NCBI GenBank assembly: GCA_043784965.1
Contig: JAYVXS010000178.1
Coordinates: 1-14,535 of the forward strand
DNA: 14,535 nt
Reading direction: 5' to 3'
Source of the DNA: JAYTQQ01 sp043784965
GTDB lineage: Bacteria; Bdellovibrionota; Bdellovibrionia; Bdellovibrionales; JAMPXM01
The notes below the pieces were generated by a model. That model made no database searches. It was not told the origin of the DNA and saw only the letters and a program-made list of their open reading frames with translations. The translations under genes and the position numbers were made by a program. How positions within the stretch are numbered: position 1 is the first letter of the stretch; every line of letters begins with the position of its first letter. This document shows, one piece after another, positions 1-7,600 of the stretch.

Positions 1-371
1 TGAGTTCCGGTGCTGAGCAAGCATCTGTTTCTCAGCGCTTGCCAGATCTTGAGAGCGTACCTTTGGCGGTAGCGAAGCACATTGGCCTTCGTTCTGCCGC
101 TATGACATTCAGAGCTCTATTTTATAATTTAATGGAAATTTTTTCACAGAGATTTTTATCAGAAGAAGAGTCCAAAATGACATTGCATACTCTTCGAATG
201 AAGTACTTTATGATACCCGCAGTTCTGGGTCGCGACGGTAAAAATATTGTGCTTCGAATGGCCGTAAGATCAGCCAGTTTGAAGGCTAAAATACGATGGA
301 TAATTGAGCAAATTGATATAATTATTCCAAATGCAATGCCTTTGGAGGGCTCAAATTTAAAAAATAAATAA
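1..371 (+). CDS. C-terminal part of DDE transposase, IS1380-like, running off the left edge
   Basis: The reading frame is open from base 3 to a TAA at 369-371, so the start lies outside the window and the internal TTG at 39 should not be read as a start. The visible ~122 residues end in a pattern I recognise from IS1380-type (IS4-related) transposases: a helical stretch around AMTFRALFYNLMEIF, then TLHTLRMKYFMIPAVLGRDG, then KNIVLRMAVRS and a final amphipathic helix. This part follows the catalytic glutamate in such enzymes and packs the C-terminal helical subdomain, so no catalytic residue is visible. The following bases show no clear terminal inverted repeat. I cannot tell whether the off-window part is intact. 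The family call rests on remembered C-terminal pattern only; another IS4-superfamily transposase is the main alternative. Confidence 0.6.
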   Translation, partial: SSGAEQASVSQRLPDLESVPLAVAKHIGLRSAAMTFRALFYNLMEIFSQRFLSEEESKMTLHTLRMKYFMIPAVLGRDGKNIVLRMAVRSASLKAKIRWIIEQIDIIIPNAMPLEGSNLKNK

Positions 372-411
372 ACCATAAGAACCGCATCAGGATTAATTAT
401 TTTGTGGCCAA

Positions 412-423
412 AGTCTTAAGACT
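412..423. repeat. 12-bp perfect palindrome AGTCTTAAGACT
   Basis: AGTCTTAAGACT is a perfect palindrome between the transposase tail and the integrase remnant. Immediately after it comes CTAGCC...TTTCATTAG, loosely like the insertion-sequence end seen at 1102 and 14395 (CTAGCC...TTTCATCAG). It could be the relic of an element end, or chance; no function is supported. Confidence 0.3.
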
Positions 424-449
424 AGCCATGGGTAACTGTTTCATTAGTT

Positions 450-868
450 ATGAATTTCAAACGCAAAATCCAGGTTAAACTCATTGTTGAAATCAAACAA
501 AAGAATCCAAAATATGGCTGCCCAAGAATTGCTCTACTTGTATCTCAATTGACAGGCAATAATATAAGCGAGCAAACAATAAGGCGAATATTGAGGAAGT
601 ATTACCTCGCCCCCGTTGGCGGAGGCGGTCCGTCCTGCTTAAATGTAATTGGAAATGTAATTGGAAATGTAATTGGAAATGTAAAGGACACTTTATGGTC
701 ACTCGACATGTTTTGTTGTGAAAGCATCTCTCTTCAAACTCCCATTGAACTCAGGGGTAATGCTTGTAATGGATCAGTTTTCTAGACGAATCATTGGATT
801 TGCCGTGCACATGGGACCGCTCAATGGGGCTGATATTTGTAGAATGTTTCTTCAGATTCGCTCAAACA
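450..868 (+). pseudogene. rve-type integrase/transposase fragment, truncated at both ends and frameshifted
   Basis: Residues read from the ATG at 450 match a family of stand-alone DDE integrases/transposases (rve fold). The segment KLIVEIKQKNPKYGCPRIAL is the helix-turn-helix region, followed by RRILRKYYLAPVGGGGPSCLN and then LWSLDMFCCES with the first catalytic Asp. The frame then shifts by one between about 740 and 752. The continuation reads VMLVMDQFSRRIIGFAVHMG, with the second catalytic Asp, and CRMFLQ, where homology stops at about 860. The usual N-terminal ~100 residues are absent (an in-frame TAG lies at 423-425), and the third catalytic residue (Glu) and C-terminal half are missing. 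No ribosome binding site precedes 450. Three to four copies of a 12-bp unit insert VIGN repeats just before the DDE core. This gene is dead. Confidence 0.85.
641..684 (+). repeat. 12-bp tandem repeat (TTGGAAATGTAA, 3.7 copies) inside the integrase remnant
   Basis: Three perfect copies of TTGGAAATGTAA occupy 649-684, preceded by a partial copy AAATGTAA at 641-648. The period is a multiple of three, so the expansion adds VIGN blocks without shifting the frame. Homologues of this family, as I remember them, carry a single equivalent block before the first catalytic Asp, so the extra copies look like replication slippage in a gene no longer under selection. Confidence 0.9.
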
Positions 869-1018
869 AAGGCTCGCGATCTTCAAAGTCAAAACGGCGA
901 AATCAAACTTCTGAAAACTCAACTCAAAGAAAAAGATGAGGAGATTAAATCTTACCTAGAGCGCGCCGTCTCTGCTGAGAAAAAACTTGAATTTTTAAAG
1001 GAAGAAAAGCGCAAGTGA
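857..1018 (+). pseudogene. C-terminal coiled-coil fragment of an unrelated protein
   Basis: At about 857 a third reading frame becomes coding-like and runs to a TGA at 1016-1018. It reads ARDLQSQNGEIKLLKTQLKE, then KDEEIKSYLERAVSAEKKLE, and ends FLKEEKRK. This is charged, Glu/Lys-rich and heptad-like, typical of the tail of a coiled-coil protein, and it is unrelated to the integrase in front of it. It has no start signal of its own. The abrupt change of frame and composition at 857-865 marks a recombination or deletion junction. The parent gene cannot be named. Confidence 0.6.
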
Positions 1019-1101
1019 TGAACTATCAAAGGCTAACTTCTATTTCGGTCAAAGCCCGCTTTTTTTCTCAGGCCAAAACTTCTCCGCGTGAACTTGCTGG
1101 G

Positions 1102-1160
1102 CTAGCCCGGATATTTCATCAGATTTCTGTTGCAATCGCCGCTTCGCTAGTCTGGCTTGC
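1102..1160 (+). mobile_element. Solitary insertion-sequence-like end, copy A
   Basis: This stretch begins CTAGCCCGGATA and continues TTCATCAG and, later, CTGGCTTGCC. The same layout recurs at 14395-14453, with roughly 70% of bases matching by eye. The right-hand copy is followed by a possible transposase start; this one is followed by unrelated DNA and the metallopeptidase gene, so it looks like a solo end left by deletion. That the pair are ends of an IS1380-like element is inference from context: a transposase tail at 1-371 and mobile remnants around it. The 83 bases between the coiled-coil stop and this site hold nothing I can identify. Confidence 0.55.
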
Positions 1161-1203
1161 CAAGTGCCTGCACAAAAACGCATTATCATGCTGCCACGCT
1201 CCC

Positions 1204-1232
1204 TTGACGACCTATATGCCCTTGAATTAACT
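1204..1232 (+). promoter_or_regulatory. Possible promoter for the metallopeptidase gene
   Basis: TTGACG at 1204-1209 is followed after 17 bases by TTAACT at 1227-1232. The -35 box is good, but the -10 box matches only three of six consensus positions. It lies 25 bases before the metallopeptidase start, so if real the leader is short. It also sits just downstream of the IS-like end, so the gene may have acquired its promoter after the rearrangement. Confidence 0.3.
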
Positions 1233-1256
1233 TCTTGGTCGCCGGAGGCTAATTCA

Positions 1257-2426
1257 ATGAAATCAATTAGATTAAAAAAGTTTTTCCAGCTGTTCATTTT
1301 AACTTGGGCTCTACTGATTTATACTCCCCTGATTCACGCACAGATGTATGATGATTCGCCACGAGCTGACGAAATATTTTCTTCTTTTTTCGCGCGAATA
1401 ACTCATGGTGGTTTTTTTAACGGCATTCGCCTACAAGCACCTGATAGACTACAAAAATCTTTTTTAAAGCGCATTAAAAAAAGCTCATGGGTTGGCGCAC
1501 GAAGCCTAGTCCATAAGTCTCTTGAGGCTCAAGGCGTAAACCTTTGGGGTGACTGGTTTCGAAGCGCGCTGACCCGCGACATCATTTTTCCTACGCTTTC
1601 AGCGAAGCAAATAATGTCAGCTGCAATTCAAACTGTTCTTAATGAAGATCAATCCCAGTGTGCTCCAAATTGTCCACAAGCCGAAGCTATTCTTTCAAAA
1701 GCTTGGGACCAACAGGACGTATTTTCGCATCAGGTTTTTGTTAAGGCTTATGTTTTTAAAGCGGCTCTTTTTAATGGCAAAACCATTGCCGAACTCCTTG
1801 CGCAAAAATATCAGATTCAAGCTTCTCTGGCCCTTGCCACTACGCAAATTAGACTTTTAAGTACCAGCGATTTTAAAAATGCAGTTCATGAATTGGGCTA
1901 TGGCGGAGAAGTTTATTTTCGCGGTCTGACGACTATTGATCCGAAGCTGGCCGATCATCACATCATCCTTCTAGATGATGAAGCTCTAGCCAAAGGGAGC
2001 CCATTCGATTATCCTCTTTTCAAAAATTTAGAGGTTCCCGCAATCTTAACACACGAGCTCAGTCATGTGATGCAGGATCTTCGCGGAAATTCTTTGGGAC
2101 TTGATGTTCAAGTTACCTCTGCGGAGACAGCTTTGGTGATCGAAGGCATGGCTGAATATCTAGCCGAAACTGTATTACGTCAGGCGGGCGACAGCCTAAA
2201 CTATCCTTCTGCTTTGAGCCTTTTTGTCACAGAGCAGGCGGTTGAAATGGTTTACCGGCCAGGCAATGAAAGTAGCGGTAATTTATTTCCGTATACCGTG
2301 GGCCTACCTTTTGTAGCTTCGCTGTATGATCTTTCTGAAGAAAATAAAAAACTAGAACTGACAGATCGATTATTGAGAATTTTGGGAGGCAAAGAAAGTC
2401 TTCAGGCATTTGTGAATACTTTCTAG
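1257..2426 (+). CDS. Exported zinc metallopeptidase (gluzincin-like, HExxH)
   Basis: A 389-residue protein. The ATG at 1257 is preferred over an upstream alternative because GGAGG at 1244-1248 sits eight bases before it and a clear Sec signal peptide follows at once: basic SIRLKK, a hydrophobic core FFQLFILTWALLIY, and a probable cleavage after IHA (residue 28). HELSH at residues 266-270 supplies two zinc-binding His and the catalytic Glu. EGMAEY at 296-301 gives a third zinc ligand (Glu296 or Glu300) in the arrangement of gluzincin peptidases. Cys residues in QCAPNC could form a disulfide, consistent with a periplasmic or outer-membrane-facing enzyme. The substrate is unknown and I do not recognise a named family. 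The WD40-like exported protein follows 87 bases downstream on the same strand, so the two may be co-transcribed. No damage is visible. Confidence 0.75.
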   Translation: MKSIRLKKFFQLFILTWALLIYTPLIHAQMYDDSPRADEIFSSFFARITHGGFFNGIRLQAPDRLQKSFLKRIKKSSWVGARSLVHKSLEAQGVNLWGDWFRSALTRDIIFPTLSAKQIMSAAIQTVLNEDQSQCAPNCPQAEAILSKAWDQQDVFSHQVFVKAYVFKAALFNGKTIAELLAQKYQIQASLALATTQIRLLSTSDFKNAVHELGYGGEVYFRGLTTIDPKLADHHIILLDDEALAKGSPFDYPLFKNLEVPAILTHELSHVMQDLRGNSLGLDVQVTSAETALVIEGMAEYLAETVLRQAGDSLNYPSALSLFVTEQAVEMVYRPGNESSGNLFPYTVGLPFVASLYDLSEENKKLELTDRLLRILGGKESLQAFVNTF

Positions 2427-2513
2427 TTTTCTATTTTTAAGCAAATTGCCGAATCGGTGACTTACAGACCCGACATAGGGGCTGAATAATTTATATTATC
2501 ATAAAGGGTAAAA

Positions 2514-3548
2514 ATGAAATATTTACTTTTAATTTTTCTGTTCTTTTACCTTCTATTTCCGAGTGGCGCAAAGTCCAGAGATCGTGCCGTTCCAACTAAT
2601 ATGTTATCGTCACTATCATTGTCTCCGGATGGGCATGCCTTCATTGTCACCGATACGGGCCTAGAGGCTGAAGCAAGTGCCGGCTCTATTACCAAGAGCT
2701 CATCACCCGCGGTGTATCGAATTCAGCTAAATAATAAAAAACAAATTGAAAAACTTAATTTCATTTCATTAAAAAAAGAACGCCTGCTTGAGCCAATTTT
2801 TATTTCTAAAAATGAAGTTATTGCTGTGCACTACCCCTCCCAAATCCTAATCTGGAACCTCTTAACCAAAGCCGCGCCTAGAATTTTGAGCGAAAATGGT
2901 GCTTACGCTCAGGTGCATCTGCTCAGCGACGGCAAACTTATACTGACAAACCAAAATGAGGTTGGCGTTGCTAGCTTAAATCAAACGCTCAACTATTCTC
3001 TGAAATTGCCGATCTCTTATCAGAGCTTTCCCGTTTATTCTGGAGATCTTTCTCCAGCGAAAAAGCTCATTTTATTAACCGCACATCAGCAAACCAATCC
3101 GGTTCAATTTTGGAACGTAAAATTGGCAAAATTAATTTGGAGCCCAGCTTTTAGCAAAGGGGCTGGCGGCCATATCGCAGCCGAGTTTTTATCTGACAGC
3201 CGAGCTTTAATTGCCAGCAGCAAAATTCAGATTTTGAATCTTGAAGAAAAAAAAGTAGTTCTTGAATTTCCGAAGGGAGAAAGCCTGCAATCGGTATATA
3301 GCCATAGCATTTCAAACGACAAAAAACTGTTGGGAGTGGGTAGCGGCAATGAGGTGAACGTATGGGATCTAGAACACGGAACTGAGCTTGCCAAACTACA
3401 AGGCTTTTCTGGCGAAGTGATCAGCGTTCACTTTCTTCAAGAGGCCAACCAACTCATTGCTATGGATAGATATAAAATTGAAATTTGGGATTTTCGTAAA
3501 AAACTAAAAATTTACACCTGGTCGCTGAAGGAGTTTAGCAAACCTTGA
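2514..3548 (+). CDS. Exported WD40-like beta-propeller protein
   Basis: A 344-residue protein starting at an ATG with AAAGGG just upstream. It begins with a signal peptide (MKYLLLIFLFFYLLFPSGA). The mature part carries irregular WD40-type blades: SLSPDGHAFIV near the N-terminus, ILIWNLLTKA, VQFWNVKLAKLIW, VNVWDLEHGTELAKLQG and IEIWDFRKKL. Several repeats end in W-N or W-D as expected for this fold. Such propellers act as protein-binding platforms; no catalytic motif is present. Because it is exported and lies directly behind an exported peptidase, it may act in the same periplasmic process, but that is inference from position. It converges with nsrR 89 bases further on; no convincing terminator is visible between them. 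Confidence 0.7.
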   Translation: MKYLLLIFLFFYLLFPSGAKSRDRAVPTNMLSSLSLSPDGHAFIVTDTGLEAEASAGSITKSSSPAVYRIQLNNKKQIEKLNFISLKKERLLEPIFISKNEVIAVHYPSQILIWNLLTKAAPRILSENGAYAQVHLLSDGKLILTNQNEVGVASLNQTLNYSLKLPISYQSFPVYSGDLSPAKKLILLTAHQQTNPVQFWNVKLAKLIWSPAFSKGAGGHIAAEFLSDSRALIASSKIQILNLEEKKVVLEFPKGESLQSVYSHSISNDKKLLGVGSGNEVNVWDLEHGTELAKLQGFSGEVISVHFLQEANQLIAMDRYKIEIWDFRKKLKIYTWSLKEFSKP

Positions 3549-3637
3549 AATATTAAATCTTGAATGATCAAGGCTAGCCATCGCACGCCATTTAGCGATC
3601 AGGCATTTTCAGCCCTATTCAAAGCAATTCTGGAAGT

Positions 3638-4072
3638 TTAAATTCTAAGAATCTTTTTACGCGCAGCGGTTGTCGGCGACTTTATTAAATCGCCAAGAGT
3701 CTGACGATTGAGGCTCTCTATAAAACTTGTAAATGCCTGGTGAAGACTTGTCTCGAGTGCGCAGATTCCCGCAATGGGACAGGTATTTTTCTCAGGATTG
3801 AAACATTCTACAAGGTGAAAATTTGGTTCCGTCAGCATTGCAATATCGCCGATTTTCATTTTTAAAACCGCGGCTTCGAGATAGAGACCTCCAGCCTTAC
3901 CTTTTAGCGAACGAATTAGTCTTTTTTTCGCAAGTTGGTGCACGACTTTTACTAGATGATTTCTTGAAACTTTGAAATTCTCAGAAATTTCTGCGACCGT
4001 TGCACGATCATTTTTAGTGGCCAAATAAAGCAGAACTCTGAGCGAATAATCGGTAAATTGGGTGAGTTTCAT
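3638..4072 (-). CDS. nsrR: NsrR-type Rrf2 family nitric-oxide-sensing transcriptional repressor
   Basis: A 144-residue Rrf2-family protein of the usual size. The N-terminal winged helix reads MKLTQFTDYSLRVLLYLATK, with the recognition helix region VSRNHLVKVVHQLAKKRLI and the wing GKAGGLYL, all close to the NsrR pattern (LTxFTDYxLR, SRNHxVK, GKxGG). The iron-sulfur cysteines occur as ECFNPEKNTCPIAGIC, i.e. C-x7-C-x5-C, a spacing known from NsrR proteins. NsrR holds a [4Fe-4S] cluster that reacts with nitric oxide and so releases repression of NO-detoxifying or denitrification genes. A near-consensus operator lies 82 bases upstream, between this gene and a divergent short ORF, so autoregulation and control of that ORF are both plausible. 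IscR is the main alternative, but its cysteine spacing differs. The start is supported by AGG sequences shortly upstream. Confidence 0.85.
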   Translation of the reverse strand: MKLTQFTDYSLRVLLYLATKNDRATVAEISENFKVSRNHLVKVVHQLAKKRLIRSLKGKAGGLYLEAAVLKMKIGDIAMLTEPNFHLVECFNPEKNTCPIAGICALETSLHQAFTSFIESLNRQTLGDLIKSPTTAARKKILRI

Positions 4073-4153
4073 ATGCCTATTTATCCTAATAAATTCATAT
4101 ATTTAGTTTAAATTAGCTGGTTGACCTTTAAATCCCTCACGAATGGTACTAAC

Positions 4154-4180
4154 ATAATATGTAAATGATATACATATTAT
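4154..4180. promoter_or_regulatory. NsrR-like operator palindrome
   Basis: The arms ATAATATGTA (4154-4163) and TACATATTAT (4171-4180) are perfect inverted repeats around a 7-bp spacer AATGATA. Read as an 11-1-11 site (AATATGTAAAT, G, ATATACATATT) it has one mismatch and resembles the published NsrR consensus AANATGNATTT-N-AAATNCATNTT. It lies 25 bases before the short ORF at 4206 and overlaps where a -10 region should be (TAATAT), so binding should repress that transcript. TTGACC at 4121-4126 is a candidate -35, but its spacing to any good -10 is too long. Confidence 0.75.
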
Positions 4181-4205
4181 CGATAGTGAATTCTGGTGGA
4201 GTCAA

Positions 4206-4340
4206 ATGCGTTTGAAAAAATATTTGCTTTTAGGCTTAGTTATTTCAAATTTTACACTTGGCGAATGTGCTGATTCCGAACCGCCAAGCACCAATAAAAG
4301 CTCGGGCACGCGCAGTAGCTCAGGATTGCCCCAGACCTAA
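4206..4340 (+). CDS. Short exported peptide, probable stump of an NsrR-controlled gene
   Basis: A 44-residue ORF with a strong start: GGTGGAG lies a few bases before the ATG. Residues 1-19 form a signal peptide (MRLKKYLLLGLVISNFTLG), followed by Glu-Cys21 and a short polar Ser/Thr-rich segment (ADSEPPSTNKSSGTRSSSG). Cys21 might be lipidated, but Glu at the -1 position is a poor lipobox. The stop TAA at 4338-4340 is inside the first unit of a 12-bp repeat array, and every typical unit repeats that TAA in this frame, so nothing downstream can be read. The good ribosome site, operator and signal peptide together suggest the 5' end of what was once a longer exported or lipoprotein gene controlled by NsrR (AniA-type nitrite reductases and cytochromes begin this way). 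A genuine micro-protein is the alternative. Confidence 0.5.
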   Translation: MRLKKYLLLGLVISNFTLGECADSEPPSTNKSSGTRSSSGLPQT

Positions 4341-4419
4341 AGCCAGACCTAAAGCCAGACCTAAAGCCAGACTTAAAACAAGACATAAAGCCAGACTTAA
4401 AACAAGACATAAAGTAAAT
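4336..4419 (+). repeat. 12-bp tandem repeat array, seven units
   Basis: Seven contiguous 12-bp units: three copies of CCTAAAGCCAGA, then CTTAAAACAAGA, CATAAAGCCAGA, CTTAAAACAAGA and CATAAAGTAAAT. The later units alternate, so a 24-bp higher-order period is superimposed. In frame +1 the array reads as RPKA, RPKA, RPKA, RLKT, RHKA, RLKT, RHKV, a basic tetrapeptide repeat. That frame lacks a ribosome site and opens only at a TTG at 4258, so translation is doubtful. In the frame of the signal-peptide ORF the typical units contain TAA stops. Confidence 0.9.
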
Positions 4420-4650
4420 GCGGATAAGATGTATTTCATATAAGTGTCCTCCGGGCACATAAGCCTAAAGCGATTTTTTCAGTTTTACAAACTTTATGTC
4501 AATGTTTAAAAAGCTCAAGGATTAGGAGTCTAAACATTCATTTTTTTGATTTTGAATCCGGCCTCTACCCGAAGCTTAGCAAAATTTTACTAGACTACTT
4601 AGGTCATTTGTATGACTTTAACCAATTGCCCTCATATTTGAAGGAAGCTC
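4420..4650. other. Non-coding gap before the SNF2 gene
   Basis: About 230 bases follow the repeat array. A weak hairpin (GTGTCC, loop TCC, GGGCAC at 4444-4458) has no adjacent T-tract. TTTACT at 4586-4591 followed by TATGAC at 4611-4616 is a poor promoter candidate with a 19-bp spacer. I see no recognisable gene remnant and no convincing regulatory site, although the promoter of the SNF2 gene must lie here or further upstream. Confidence 0.4.
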
Positions 4651-7600
4651 GTGACACCAGAACTAAAAATCGCAGATTTGCTCAAAAACGACTTCGATTC
4701 CTCTATTCGGGTCCGCGGCAAAGACTATTTTCTAGAAGGTCGAGTTCGTCATGCAAAAGATGGTGAAAGTTCCGCACATTTCAAAGTAGATGGATCAAAC
4801 CAATATGAGACAAAAATTCAATATGATAAGATTTTAGAAAATTTTAGGCTCGACTGCACGTGCCCATATTTTGAAGATAATTTTAATTGCAAACATCTTT
4901 GGGCATCCATTTTAGAAATAGATCGCCTGAACATTTTGCCGCGTCTTATGGGCGAATTTAAGGGAACGCGAAATGTCGCCGCTCAAAATGTATTAGATAC
5001 TGAAGTACACTCACAACCCAGATGGCAAGAGATCCTTGAGCAGGTTCAGCGTAAGATCGATCGAGACCTAACTTATAAAACTGGCAAAGCCGTGAAGAAT
5101 CCAGCGCAAGATCGTAACGCAAGCCCTCGAGTAGGAGTTTATGCGATTAATATCCCAAGCAGTATTGATCGCAATCAAATTCAACTCCACCTCTATGTTC
5201 AGATGCGACTCAAAAAAGGCGCACTTGGTGCATTGAAGGTGGCAGAGCTCAGCCAAAATAAAATTCAATTTTATGAAGCTCCAGAAGAAAGAGAATTTCT
5301 CTGGGATCTCATCGGCCGAACTGAATTCATCACAACTTTTTATAGTGGCGCATCTTCAACCTCAAAAGTGAACAGCCTGACTCTAACTCTCGGCCATGCC
5401 GACGCTATTTTGCGAAAAATTTCAGATGCCGGCAAGCTCTATCAGCTCAAGGGCGAGAATGCGCGCTACTATGGATTTTATGACAGTCCGAATCTCCATC
5501 CCATTCAATACGAAAGGGAACTTTGGAGTTTTCAAATTAATTTGAAAAAATCAGAGACTGGCTACCTCTTGTTTGGCGAATTAGTCAGCGATCAAGGCCA
5601 AACCAGAAGCGTCGACAAAGTCACCGGCCATCTGGAGCACTTTGCATTTTTTGAAGGCTCAATCGCAAGATCAGACCTCAGCGAACATAAAACTTGGTAT
5701 GAACTTGTTAAATCAAGACCCTTGCCCCTTGTTGAAAATGAGCTCGAGTCATTTCTTGATTATTTTTGGAATCAATCCAATTCAAAAATTTCTATTGAAC
5801 TACCGCCAGAAATTCAAATGATTGAAAAACTGGGCATTCAGCCCTTTCCGCAAATATCATTTGAACCCAGTAAAAACAGAGGATCTTTTGCGGCAAGACT
5901 TGCCTTCAATTATGAAGGCGAAATAGTCGAGCCAAATAGCGGTCGTCAAATCTATCAAATTTCAAAACGTGAAAAAATTATTCGTGATCTTGACTTCGAA
6001 AAGAAGTGCCTACAGCTGGTAAAAGAAATGAGTCTGATTGAATCTGAAGACCTTTCGATTCATGCATACTTTACCAGCGGCGAATTTTTAGGCGCCGTTG
6101 AAAAAACTCTAGCCCTGGGATGGAAGGTTTTTGCCAAAGACCAAAGGGTCCACCAAGGAAGCAATTATCAGATCAATATCACCTCTGGTACCGACTGGTT
6201 TGATGTCAATGCCGACATTAAATTTGACCAAAAATTACTGCGACTCCCACAGCTACTTCAGGCCCTAAAAACCGGCGAAAGAATGATTACGCTCGATGAT
6301 GGCTCTTTAGGTATTTTGCCTGAGGAGTGGCTGAACAAATTGGCGCCCTTTGTTGGCCTTGCAAAAGCCACTGATGAGGGACTCAGACTCAGTAAGGTTC
6401 AGGCTTTATTTTTAACTGCAAGTCTAGATGAAAATATTAAGTTCACTTCAGATTTAAAATTTAAGAGCTTAAAAAATATCATCTCTGATTTGAAAGATTT
6501 AAATCCAGATGAAGCGAGCCCCAACCTACAGGGACATCTAAGAGATTATCAAAAAATTGGCCTGTCCTGGCTCTTGACGATAGCCAAACATGAAATCGGC
6601 GGCGTTTTGGCAGACGATATGGGGCTTGGCAAAACCATTCAAGTACTAGCACTCCTCGCCAACAAGAAATCAAAGCTGCCCAATTTAGTACTCGCCCCCA
6701 AGAGTTTGATTTTCAACTGGCAAAATGAAGCCGCGAAATTCACGCCGCATCTCAAAGTACTGGTTTATGCTGGCGGCAGCAGACAGACTCTACTTAAGCA
6801 AATTCCGAAGTATGACATTATTCTCTCAACTTATCAGACCTTGAGAAATGATATCGAAGATTTTCAAAATATTAAATTTCAATACCTCATTTTAGATGAA
6901 GCGCATAATCTTAAAAATTCACAATCGCAAATTACTATGGCAGCAAAGCTAATTTCTGCTGAGAAGAAATTTGCTCTAACTGGTACGCCGGTTGAGAACT
7001 CACTCATGGATCTGTTTTCTATTCTCTCAGTGGTAACGCCAGGGCTGGTCACTGAGGCTCAGGCCCAGCGCTGGGTCAAAGAAGCTGATCCTGATACCAT
7101 TCAGCGACTGGCTCGAGCCCTTGCACCCTTTATTTTACGCCGCACCAAAGATCAGGTTCTTAAAGATTTACCTGAAAAATCAGAGCAAGTTTTATATTGC
7201 GAACTTTCGGTAAATGAAAGGCTTAAGTATGATGAGCTTAAATCCTTTTATTGGACTCAGCTCTCAGGCAAAATTGAAGAAAAGGGCTTGGCCAAATCTA
7301 AAATTGAGGTTCTTGAAGCACTTCTACGGCTGAGACAGGCCGCCTGCCACCAGGGCCTTCTCAACAAAAACTACAAAGAAGGCACTTCGACTAAATTTGA
7401 TTTGGTGACCGAACAGCTTGATAATGTGATTAAAGACGGCCATAAGGCACTTATTTTCTCGCAGTTTACCACATTACTTGGGCTTTTTGCCAAGGAGCTT
7501 GAAAAACGCGGCATCGAATTTGAATATTTAGATGGCAAAACCTTTAATCGCGAAGAGCGTGTATCGAATTTTCAAACCAATAAAAAATGTCAGGTTTTTC

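Noticed and set aside
1049..1297. 82-residue minus-strand ORF across the insertion-sequence-like end
   Set aside because: It overlaps the well-supported start of the metallopeptidase and has no start signal; similar antisense reading at 14228-14512 merely reflects the shared repeat.
3543..3573. Hairpin CCTTGA...TCAAGG with inner CTTGA-ATGA-TCAAG between convergent genes
   Set aside because: Short AT-rich stems and no T-tract; too weak to call a terminator.
4336..4419. CRISPR-like direct repeats
   Set aside because: Units of 12 bp are contiguous, with no spacers and no cas genes nearby.
4258..4443. 61-residue ORF with RPKA repeats
   Set aside because: It starts at a TTG without a ribosome site and depends almost wholly on the tandem repeat; described as a repeat rather than a gene.
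4444..4458. GTGTCC-TCC-GGGCAC hairpin
   Set aside because: The nearest T-run starts 17 bases downstream; not a standard intrinsic terminator.
4428..4763. A stop-free stretch in frame with the signal-peptide ORF, reading into the SNF2 gene in another frame
   Set aside because: It lacks an early start codon and ribosome site, contains no motif I recognise, and overlaps a well-supported gene start; probably chance.
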